A stretch of 64,000 bases of DNA from a virus. Made by a program: the position numbers and the translations under genes. The stretch covers positions 1 to 64,000 of the IMG/VR virus record IMGVR_UViG_3300024348_000028; one strand, 5' to 3'. The notes beneath the pieces are model-generated. The model saw nothing but the letters and a program-made list of their open reading frames with translations, was not told the origin of the DNA and did not search any database. Positions 57,454 through 64,000 of this stretch are shown in pieces (the stretch's first letter is position 1; every line of letters starts with the position of its first letter).

Positions 57454-59337
57454 TCAAGAAAGATCTACAATTTCGCAAGCCCCAGCTGTACAAGCCATAG
57501 CGTGTGATGCTTTTGTTGAATCTTCTTTTTCATAGTTTTGTAGTAATGACCAATCAACCTCAATCTTTGGAGTCATGTTATAGGTTCTTGCATCAATTTC
57601 TTCAAATGGTGCTTGAGCATAAACATGGTCTGATTTAGGAAGGAAAGAAATACCAGAAATTTCATTAAAGTTTTCATATACCCATTGACCGATTGATAAG
57701 AACTCATCATCACCATAAGATACAGTAATAGATGGCTTGTGGTGGCAATAGGATTGCTGATATGTATTCCATAGTTCTAGATGATCTAGAGCCTTTAGAT
57801 TCTTTTGTGTAATAGAATCTGCTGGTGCTTTCTGAGCAAATGTAAAGATTGTTGTTGAATCTGGGTTTACAACACAATCTTCTGATTGAACACCAGAATC
57901 CTTTAGGAATGCACACATTGGATCTTTCTTATCCATACGAACTCTTCGGTAATAGAACTGGGCATATCTTGGATGAAGACCGCTGGCTGAATCAGCAAGG
58001 CAACTAGTAGTTCCTTCTGGCTTAATACAAGTAATTGACTTACTTGGGTTAATACCAAGCTTTTCAGACCACTCTAAATTAACTTTTGTTGAGTGTTCTC
58101 TAAATGATTCAAGAGCATGGGCTAGTTTACCCATTCCTTTGGAGCCATTCATAAGCGCATTATCAAAGATACCAGTCATCGAAACTCCAAGTAGTCTTTC
58201 TTCTTCACAATTCTTTTGCCAATCGCTCGAAAGATATGGGAAGTTTGTAAACATACTTTGAACTGTACCAATAATGGTAGCTATTTCAATTTTCTTTTTA
58301 ATAGAAACAACTGTATCTTCTGGCTTAAGTACAATAGTACTTAGGTTACAGAATTGATTTGGTCGTAGAATAATTTCTGAGCATGGGTTAGTACCATACT
58401 CAACATTTTCATTTCGACCTGCTTTAACTGCAATAGCTCTCATAGCTTGTCTATTACAAATACCACGCTCACCTGAGTGGCTGTTGTATAATTCAGTCCA
58501 CTCTTCTAGGAATTGCCCTAGTGATGGACGGCTATAGTATACGGCAGAGTTGTTAGCAAGTGCTCTATGGCCACTAGATGCCCACCAAGATCCGCTCTTA
58601 CACTTAGCCATCTCTCTGTCTGATAGATCTGACAATGAGATCATGGCTGATCTACGAACACCACCTACAATTACTGACTGTGCAATCTTGCAGCAAATGT
58701 CATGGCATTCTAGTGCTGTAAGGGATCTACCTTGAGCGGTATAGAATGTTTGTGTAATAAATCTAAAGACTTCTTCAAGAGGACCGGGGCCACTAGCGCG
58801 ACCACCAAAGGTCTTTAACTTAGCACCAGATGGTCTTACCTTACTGGTGTCCCACTTTGGATGGATACCTTCATAAAGATTGGTTATTAGATTAAATAGT
58901 GCATTGCACCATCCTTCTCTTGAGTCACCTACTTCAACAATCTTATTAAAATTCTTTTCAATTTTTGCTGGTACTTGTCCTAGTTTGCTAGTACATCGTT
59001 GTTCTACAGAGTAGCCAACGCCAGTACCACACATAAGAATATACATAAGATTACTGAATGATTTAATTGAGTCTATTTCTAGATATGAGCAATTATATAA
59101 TGCTGTATGGTCTTTATCAAGGGCTGGTCCTGCTGTCATTAGACCACGCATACTTGGAAGTACTTCTAGATTTAGAATAGCTTCCTTAATATCTGGCCGT
59201 TCTAGAAGGACAGATGCCTTGCTAGAAAAGTAGTTCCACCAACGGTCTACTGTTTCTTCCCAAGTTTCTCTACGACCCTCAGATTCAATCCAACGACTAT
59301 AACGACTAAGTGCAATAAAATTTTGAAATGTATTCAT
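57454..59337 (-). CDS. nrdJ: class II (adenosylcobalamin-dependent) ribonucleotide reductase
   Basis: Monomeric RNR-like enzyme, 627 residues, that turns ribonucleoside triphosphates into deoxy forms using vitamin B12 and needs neither oxygen nor a small subunit. Visible are LPSMRGLMTAGPAL, the ALYNCSYLEID strand with the first active-site Cys, the GTGVGYSVEQ glycine-rich turn, YGTNPCSEIILRPNQFCNLS with the radical Cys and catalytic Glu, and ERLLGVSMTGIFDN. The C-terminal CTAGACEIVDLS provides a redox cysteine pair for re-reduction. It stands between the dUTPase and head genes. Infection would depend on B12 in the host. Confidence 0.95.
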   Translation of the reverse strand: MNTFQNFIALSRYSRWIESEGRRETWEETVDRWWNYFSSKASVLLERPDIKEAILNLEVLPSMRGLMTAGPALDKDHTALYNCSYLEIDSIKSFSNLMYILMCGTGVGYSVEQRCTSKLGQVPAKIEKNFNKIVEVGDSREGWCNALFNLITNLYEGIHPKWDTSKVRPSGAKLKTFGGRASGPGPLEEVFRFITQTFYTAQGRSLTALECHDICCKIAQSVIVGGVRRSAMISLSDLSDREMAKCKSGSWWASSGHRALANNSAVYYSRPSLGQFLEEWTELYNSHSGERGICNRQAMRAIAVKAGRNENVEYGTNPCSEIILRPNQFCNLSTIVLKPEDTVVSIKKKIEIATIIGTVQSMFTNFPYLSSDWQKNCEEERLLGVSMTGIFDNALMNGSKGMGKLAHALESFREHSTKVNLEWSEKLGINPSKSITCIKPEGTTSCLADSASGLHPRYAQFYYRRVRMDKKDPMCAFLKDSGVQSEDCVVNPDSTTIFTFAQKAPADSITQKNLKALDHLELWNTYQQSYCHHKPSITVSYGDDEFLSIGQWVYENFNEISGISFLPKSDHVYAQAPFEEIDARTYNMTPKIEVDWSLLQNYEKEDSTKASHAMACTAGACEIVDLS

Positions 59338-59933
59338 TATTTAACTCCAGTTGATCCAAAACCACCAGTATTTCTTTTAGTATCTGAAAGTTGTCTTACT
59401 TGTTTTAATTGAGGCGTGAAGCAATCAATTATAAGCAATTGAGCAATTCTTTCACCTTTATTAATCGAAGCTCTTTTAGATTGGGATGTATTTCTAATTG
59501 GAACTAGAATTTCACCTCTATAATCTGAATCAATTAAACCAACACCATTTGCTAATGAAAGTGGTGTTTTAGATGCAAGACTAGATCTAATTAAAAGCAA
59601 TCCACACTTTCCTTTTGGAATTTCAATACTAAGACCAGTTGGAACTAAGTGGACATCTCCTGCTCTAAATAACAAAAATGACTCTTGAAAATTTGCAATT
59701 AAATCGTAAGCAGCAGCACCCTCAGTCTTTAGTTCTGGGGTATAGTTATTACACTTTATATTAATAACTTGTTTTTGTTCTTGCTTTTTTCTTTTTGGAA
59801 TAAAGTAAAAACTACTGGCTACATACGAACTTTTTTTATTTCCAGAAAAATACCTTTTAATAACTAACCAAAGATTCTGTGGTAGGTATACAACCCATCT
59901 TTTAATAAACATTTTAAAACTAAATTCACTCAT
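59337..59933 (-). CDS. dut: dUTPase with an N-terminal extension, 198 aa
   Basis: Hydrolyses dUTP to dUMP, feeding ThyX and keeping uracil from DNA. The five dUTPase motifs are in order: TEGAAAYDL, LLIRSSLASK, NGVGLIDSDYRGE, KGERIAQLLI and RNTGGFGSTG near the end. The core of about 140 residues is normal, but it is preceded by about 60 residues (FIKRWVVYLPQNLWLVIKRY followed by a Lys/Arg-rich segment) not found in ordinary dUTPases. The extension has no other start inside, so it appears to be translated. GGTTGG-type weak ribosome site. Confidence 0.93.
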   Translation of the reverse strand: MSEFSFKMFIKRWVVYLPQNLWLVIKRYFSGNKKSSYVASSFYFIPKRKKQEQKQVINIKCNNYTPELKTEGAAAYDLIANFQESFLLFRAGDVHLVPTGLSIEIPKGKCGLLLIRSSLASKTPLSLANGVGLIDSDYRGEILVPIRNTSQSKRASINKGERIAQLLIIDCFTPQLKQVRQLSDTKRNTGGFGSTGVK

Positions 59934-59944
59934 TTGCCAACCTT

Positions 59945-59972
59945 TCTGAAAATATCTTTTAGCTCCAACAAT
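59945..59972 (-). promoter_or_regulatory. GTTGGAGCTA element behind the exonuclease gene
   Basis: The loop core GTTGGAGCTAAAAGATATTT overlaps the stop codon of the exonuclease gene (TAA within GCTAA). Flanking pairing is weak here (about three pairs). It matches the other three copies in sequence, with the GATATTT ending shared with the copy at 17675-17698. Confidence 0.45.
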
Positions 59973-60714
59973 TGGGAGTCCAAAGATTAATTTCTTTATC
60001 TACATTCTTTTGTGTGATTTTATTGACCGATAACGCACCATAACGCAATATTCTTACACACCTAGCCATAGCTATGCAATAATCATAAGTATATCTATTT
60101 TTATTTCTATCTAAAGCTTGCTCATAAGTTGCTAAAACAGCCGCAGTTCTATTAGAAATAGAAACACTATCTATTATCTTAGATGCTTTGGCTGGTCCCA
60201 TTTTCCAGATACCCGGAATATTGTCCGTAGTATCTCCTGTTAACCATTGTAGGTGGAAGTTTCTATCGGCTTCTTCCTCAGACACTAGGACAGGCTCTGC
60301 TTCCTTGTCAGGGTTCCAATGCCATCCCGGCACACTACGGAGATCCTTGTCGATTGTGACGGCTATACAGCCCCTAGATGGGCTAGAGGCAGCAATACCC
60401 ATGAAGTCATCAGCCTCAATTTGATTACCTACTACAAACTTATCACATACATTTTTAACAATTTGTTCTACTTCTAATCTACAATCAGGAGCATGGCTTC
60501 CGGTATCTCTATGGGCTTTATAGAGTTCCCATATTTTTCGCCTAAAGTTTTTAGACCGTGGGCATGAAAAAGCTAGGAGAACTTCGGTTACATTTGGCGG
60601 GGTCCAAGAGGATATGGCGTGTTCTGCCCATAGTTCAATATCCTCTAGACCCTCAGCCTCTGCCCTAAAAGCTAATCTATAAGCTATAATATCGCCATCC
60701 AAGATTGCTTTCAT
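59959..60714 (-). CDS. 5'-3' exonuclease (T7 gp6 / FEN-like)
   Basis: Removes RNA primers and resects DNA ends during replication and recombination. The FEN family acidic residues are visible: LDGDIIAYR near the N-terminus, EADDFMGIAA near residue 100, TIDKDLRSVPG near 120, and LTGDTTDNIPGI near 158 with the KMGPAKASKII helix-hairpin-helix-like turn. At 251 residues it is near the gp6 type (300). It overlaps the kinase-like gene by four bases. Confidence 0.93.
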   Translation of the reverse strand: MKAILDGDIIAYRLAFRAEAEGLEDIELWAEHAISSWTPPNVTEVLLAFSCPRSKNFRRKIWELYKAHRDTGSHAPDCRLEVEQIVKNVCDKFVVGNQIEADDFMGIAASSPSRGCIAVTIDKDLRSVPGWHWNPDKEAEPVLVSEEEADRNFHLQWLTGDTTDNIPGIWKMGPAKASKIIDSVSISNRTAAVLATYEQALDRNKNRYTYDYCIAMARCVRILRYGALSVNKITQKNVDKEINLWTPNCWS

Positions 60715-61442
60715 TCTTTACCTTCTTCTTCTTCAAGAGCTTTATCAAGTAAATCCATTAATTCTTGGATTACCTTATCTTGATTAGGCTCTCTACCTTC
60801 TCTATTAGCTTTGCATAGTTCGCAATCACAATCAGCTCTACTTGTGTCCGCAATAAGATTTAACCAAGTAGGAATGTTCTTTAAACAATGCTTTTTAAAT
60901 ACATCTAAAGTACTATCGTTTGTAAGTTTATATTGAAATACTTCACCATAATCTTTGTGATTATTTTCAATATTGTTTGCCATTTCTTCGCTTGGATGAC
61001 TACGCCACTCAGCCTGATCTTCAATAAGTTTTCTTTTACCTTGCTTAATAAAGATTGTTGTAGCACCATATTCTCTAGCCTTAGCTACTTCATTCATATA
61101 ACGACAATCATCTACAATAACAACTCTTTCTTTCCAGATATCATCCCTCTCAAGTAGAGTTTGTTCTTCTTTTCTAATTGCTTCTACAGCAGCAGTCCAC
61201 TCATTTACCCAATGATCTGGATTCTTAATTCGCATAGATTCGCCTAATGTCTGGCAAAACTTTCTATACTCTTCTGAATTCTTATCCTTAGTTAGTCCTT
61301 TACTTTCAGCGGCTTTCTTAAGACCATAAGCAAATGGAACCATCTTAGGAGTAAGGTTATTATTTAGACAATACTCAGCAATAATATTTGCCATTGTAGT
61401 CTTACCGACTCTTGCCTTACCGCCAATCATTACTATGATCAT
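60711..61442 (-). CDS. P-loop kinase-like protein (dNMP kinase type), 243 aa
   Basis: The N-terminal Walker A is GGKARVGKTT. It is followed by a PFAYGLKKAAESKGL segment, LGESMRIKNPDHWVNEW near 90 and VVIVDDCRYMNEVAKAREYGA near 120, the pattern of phage deoxynucleoside monophosphate kinases (T4 gp1-like group). It would phosphorylate dNMPs released from host DNA or made by ThyX. The C-terminal 60 residues contain DCDCELCKANREG, a small Cys cluster, and an acidic coiled-coil end not typical of the family. Start GAGGAGG. Confidence 0.8.
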   Translation of the reverse strand: MIIVMIGGKARVGKTTMANIIAEYCLNNNLTPKMVPFAYGLKKAAESKGLTKDKNSEEYRKFCQTLGESMRIKNPDHWVNEWTAAVEAIRKEEQTLLERDDIWKERVVIVDDCRYMNEVAKAREYGATTIFIKQGKRKLIEDQAEWRSHPSEEMANNIENNHKDYGEVFQYKLTNDSTLDVFKKHCLKNIPTWLNLIADTSRADCDCELCKANREGREPNQDKVIQELMDLLDKALEEEEGKE

Positions 61443-61890
61443 GTTGTACCTCCTCTAGTAAAAGACTAGGAATGTTTCTGTTTTGTAGTTTGTAACCAAG
61501 ATTACTATTTAACCAATCAACTGCTAGCGTACCACAATGGTGTGGCTTATACTTAATAAATCTACCAAAGAAAAACCAAAAGATTAACTTATACCAAGTA
61601 CTTACTTTGTGTGTTTCTGTTACTTTTTTAATTTCTTCAATACAAGTATCATAACTTCCCATGTACTTTTTGTAGATTAAAACCGCTCCTTTTTTCTCAA
61701 GGATATATGTAGTAAGTAATCTACATCTTTCACCATCTAAAACCATAGGAGTTAAACTAGCAAAAGGTAAATCAAATATTAAAGCAACATGAGTTACTTT
61801 AGATCTTGTTAATAGTTTTATTAAAGTACTTCTAAACCAGCCTAAACCAGTAGTGTTATCATAAAATGCTAAATATATATCTGCTTTCAT
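61417..61890 (-). CDS. permuted papain-like (YiiX/NlpC-P60-like) protein, 157 aa
   Basis: Contains a likely catalytic His early (KVTHVALIFDL, about residue 34) and a Cys late (KPHHCGTLAVDWLN, about residue 118), the order of circularly permuted NlpC/P60 enzymes such as the YaeF/YiiX group (amidases or peptidases). It also has a hydrophobic aromatic segment, YKLIFWFFFGRFI. It is placed between DNA polymerase and the exonuclease, near where T7 keeps its lysozyme gene 3.5, so an endolysin-like role is possible. The start has no clear ribosome site and overlaps the polymerase stop. Function inferred from motif order only. Confidence 0.55.
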   Translation of the reverse strand: MKADIYLAFYDNTTGLGWFRSTLIKLLTRSKVTHVALIFDLPFASLTPMVLDGERCRLLTTYILEKKGAVLIYKKYMGSYDTCIEEIKKVTETHKVSTWYKLIFWFFFGRFIKYKPHHCGTLAVDWLNSNLGYKLQNRNIPSLLLEEVQHDHSNDWR

Positions 61891-63587
61891 TAATGTGTTT
61901 CACTCCAGTTAGAGCCAATAGAATAGTTTGCATCAATCCGTATCTTAAGGCCCAACTTTTCGCCAGCCTCTGTAGCAGCTAGAGTTACGATCTTACCTAC
62001 TTCATCAGCAATAGTTTTACTACATGAATATTGTAGTTCGTCGTGAACATAAGCAACTTGATAAACTTGATTACCAAACTTTTTCTTTAAATTAACATAG
62101 GCAATGCACATCCATAGTTTACTGACGATAGCACCTGAACCCTGTAGAAGTGTGTTTAGTGCAGCGTGTTCTGATCTTACTGGAACAGTACGACCATCTG
62201 GTAACTGTACACCCTTAGTCTTTGCTACAGAAAACTTTACTTCTTGTTGTACCTTGTCAAGAGCAGGAATTTCTTTTTGGAATTTAGATCTAATCTGACT
62301 ACCAGCATTTCTATTACCACCAATAATTTTTCCTAGCTTTTCATCTCCAGCTCCATAGCAATATGCATAGATAAAGGTCTTGGCAGCATCTCTGTTAGGA
62401 AGTCCTGCTGCTTTTTGATTATAGGTATGAATATCATCGTTTAAGATTTTATCACCATACTTACCGTTGTCATACTTTGCCATGAAATGAGATAGCATTC
62501 TCAATTCAAGACCTTGCAAGTCAGCACCAACTAGAACATGATCCTTTTGTACGGGGCAGAATAAAGCCCTAGCACGGGGATCTTTGCTAACCTGTGCCAT
62601 GTTGGGTTGGCTGTGTGTGCAACGCCCTGTGGCGGCTCCCTGTGCGTTTACAAGCCCGTGAATCCGTCCATCCCTAGAGTGATGAGATCGTGTGTTCCAA
62701 TCTTCTACTTGACCCATTAATTTAATACAATCAAAGTATTGAACTAGTTTCTTTGCTTCAGGAAAGTCAAGCTTTGACAAAACTGCTTCATCAACCTTTG
62801 GATTTCCTTTGTCTGTGAGGGGTGCTTCCCATCCATACTTTTCAAATAGTCTACTTGCAATTTGCTGACGAGAACCGGGATTAAAAATTTCAATTTTATC
62901 TTTGAGGCGTTTATTTGTTTTTTGTGAATAACGCTCAATAATCTTGTCTGGAAAGATTTGACGCATCTCGTCTTCAATCTTAGCCCTTTCAATTAAGAGT
63001 TCACCAATTAGTTTATCACCAGCACTTGAGTTAAAACCAATACCGGAAGTAGTTTGCTCTGCAAGAATCTTTGATACCAGATGCTCAAACTTAACTACAC
63101 GGTCTGGAACCTTGCAATGGATTTGTTGATAGCGAAAGATATCTGCGGTAAGCATAACATCTTGCACACAGTAAGTTAACATTTCTTCTGAGAATGTTTC
63201 CCATCCACCTTGGTAATCAATCTTATCATTCTTGAGGAACTTGCCCCAAGACTGTAGAGAGTTATCTCCAAGCGGGTGGTCATTAATATCTGGATACATT
63301 AACTTTGATATGATGAGCGTGTCGTGATACTTAGTACACTTGAAGTCACCAACAATCTTACGAACAGCAGAAATATCAAAGAAAATATTATGGCCGATTA
63401 TAATTGTTGCTTTATCTAAAAGACTTAGTAGGGCCATGATATTATCTTTAGTAAACTTATAAGTAGTACCTGAATCAAGATCATGTGCTACGGCACAATG
63501 GATAGTGTCAGCTTCTTTGATGATCTTGTTACCATCAAGAGAAACTTCATTCAAACCGTTTGCCTCAACATCAAGTACTAGTCTCAT
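61890..63587 (-). CDS. DNA polymerase family A (T7 gp5-like)
   Basis: Replicative polymerase, 565 residues from the ATG at 63587 (MRLVLDVEANGLNE), which has AAGGAG upstream; a longer frame begins at 63605. The exonuclease half keeps LDVEANGL (the DxE pair), NIFFD and YCVQDVMLT (C-terminal Asp). Polymerase motifs: A as VGADLQGLELRMLSHFM, B as NRDAAKTFIYAYCYGAG, C as VAYVHDELQYS. Shorter than T7 gp5 (704), mainly in the thumb and exonuclease insertions; a thioredoxin-binding insertion of the T7 kind is not evident. Confidence 0.95.
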   Translation of the reverse strand: MRLVLDVEANGLNEVSLDGNKIIKEADTIHCAVAHDLDSGTTYKFTKDNIMALLSLLDKATIIIGHNIFFDISAVRKIVGDFKCTKYHDTLIISKLMYPDINDHPLGDNSLQSWGKFLKNDKIDYQGGWETFSEEMLTYCVQDVMLTADIFRYQQIHCKVPDRVVKFEHLVSKILAEQTTSGIGFNSSAGDKLIGELLIERAKIEDEMRQIFPDKIIERYSQKTNKRLKDKIEIFNPGSRQQIASRLFEKYGWEAPLTDKGNPKVDEAVLSKLDFPEAKKLVQYFDCIKLMGQVEDWNTRSHHSRDGRIHGLVNAQGAATGRCTHSQPNMAQVSKDPRARALFCPVQKDHVLVGADLQGLELRMLSHFMAKYDNGKYGDKILNDDIHTYNQKAAGLPNRDAAKTFIYAYCYGAGDEKLGKIIGGNRNAGSQIRSKFQKEIPALDKVQQEVKFSVAKTKGVQLPDGRTVPVRSEHAALNTLLQGSGAIVSKLWMCIAYVNLKKKFGNQVYQVAYVHDELQYSCSKTIADEVGKIVTLAATEAGEKLGLKIRIDANYSIGSNWSETH

Positions 63588-63597
63588 AGTATACTCC

Positions 63598-64000
63598 TTA
63601 TTCAAAGAAATCGTTAAGCTGTCTGTTAACTCTTACGAATGTAGTTCTTTTTGGTAGATCCTTTAGTTTATCTGCGCCAACATAAGTACAGGCAGAACGA
63701 ACACCACCAAGAATTGATTGCATTGTTTCTGAAACAGGGCCAGTATATGGTACATTGACAGTCTTACCTTCAGATGCTCTATAAGTAGCTACGCCACCAG
63801 AATACTTACCCATAGCAGTATCTGATGACATACCATAAAACTGTCTTGCAACTGGATTACCAGAATCATCAAACACAGTAGTACCACCAGCTTCATCACA
63901 ACCAGCAAACATACCACCAACCATTACAAAATCTGCACCCGCTCCAAATGCCTTGGCAACATCTCCCGGACAAGTGCAACCACCATCCGATAGAACATAG
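63598..64000 (-). CDS. guaC: GMP reductase / IMP dehydrogenase family protein (5' part beyond the window)
   Basis: The last 133 codons of an IMPDH/GMPR-fold barrel. Reading from the edge: [20 protein letters not shown] then [17 protein letters not shown], then [44 protein letters not shown] and a last [29 protein letters not shown] and GMSSDTAM...SEGK are typical of GMP reductase rather than IMPDH (which has SSGI/SQGAV and CxE). The enzyme turns GMP to IMP with NADPH. The start and catalytic Cys loop lie outside the window. Confidence 0.85.
   Translation of the reverse strand, partial: YVLSDGGCTCPGDVAKAFGAGADFVMVGGMFAGCDEAGGTTVFDDSGNPVARQFYGMSSDTAMGKYSGGVATYRASEGKTVNVPYTGPVSETMQSILGGVRSACTYVGADKLKDLPKRTTFVRVNRQLNDFFE

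Noticed and set aside
1-64000. CRISPR arrays, insertion sequences, integrase or lysogeny genes
   Set aside because: No regularly spaced repeats of CRISPR type, no transposase-like frame, and no integrase or repressor was seen; the genome looks strictly lytic within the window.
5443-64000. A consensus promoter for the T7-type polymerase
   Set aside because: I looked for a repeated ~20-base motif before the capsid, tail and replication genes and found none that recurs; the stop-codon hairpin family does not have a promoter-like layout.

Overview
The window reads as a long stretch of a T7-like (short-tailed, Autographiviridae-type) bacteriophage genome from an AT-rich aquatic lineage. The evidence is a single-subunit T7-type RNA polymerase, a gp4-type primase-helicase, a family A DNA polymerase, a gp6-type exonuclease, a gp2.5-type single-strand binding protein, and a portal / scaffold / capsid / tail tubular A / tail tubular B / tail fibre / gp18-gp19 terminase block in T7-like order. 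Every gene I can support lies on the minus strand, so the genome is read from 64000 towards 1. The small basic proteins near 53 kb, the class II ribonucleotide reductase, ThyX and the ERMRIDSSGNVGIGT repeats in the tail fibre resemble those of marine and freshwater podoviruses. The host cannot be read from the sequence.

Layout in the direction of transcription. 64000-57454: a nucleotide and replication block (GMP reductase fragment, DNA polymerase, a permuted papain-like protein, a dNMP-kinase-like P-loop protein, 5'-3' exonuclease, dUTPase, class II RNR). 57445-17701: the virion block (hypothetical structural proteins, a portal split by a frameshift, cationic mini-proteins, scaffold, major capsid protein with a terminator behind it, tail tubes, fibres, possible lysis genes, terminases, internal virion proteins, one with a GH24 lysozyme domain, and a 3542-residue giant protein). 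17700-14201: a 3.5 kb region with few genes and abundant RNA secondary structure. 14164-8395: a tightly overlapped set of very small early-type genes mixed with five tRNA genes, then a DUF932 protein. 8340-1: RNA polymerase, phosphoesterase, SSB, RusA resolvase, ThyX, a deaminase and the primase-helicase, which runs off the left edge.

How the genes fit together. The two replication blocks sit at opposite ends of the window and would be adjacent on a circular map, so the physical end of the genome may lie near 17.4-17.7 kb, between the last virion gene and the small-gene region. The nucleotide genes form a supply line: RNR makes deoxynucleotides, the deaminase and dUTPase feed dUMP, ThyX makes dTMP, the kinase-like protein would raise monophosphates, and GMP reductase moves GMP towards IMP. 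Five of the six tRNAs read A-ending codons, matching the AT-rich coding sequence.

The most unusual part is 14.2-17.7 kb. It holds about 2 kb of apparently non-coding DNA that folds extensively on the transcribed strand: a GC-rich ~800 nt segment with GNRA-type hairpins, a ~690 nt segment ending in a tRNA-like acceptor/T-arm domain, and five copies of one hairpin with a conserved loop. This resembles in style the giant phage RNAs GOLLD and ROOL, but I could not run a covariance search. A second hairpin family, with loop GTTGGRGCTANNGA, follows stop codons at several places around the genome. The giant virion protein also appears to carry an ECF-sigma-like segment and an HExxH metalloprotease motif.
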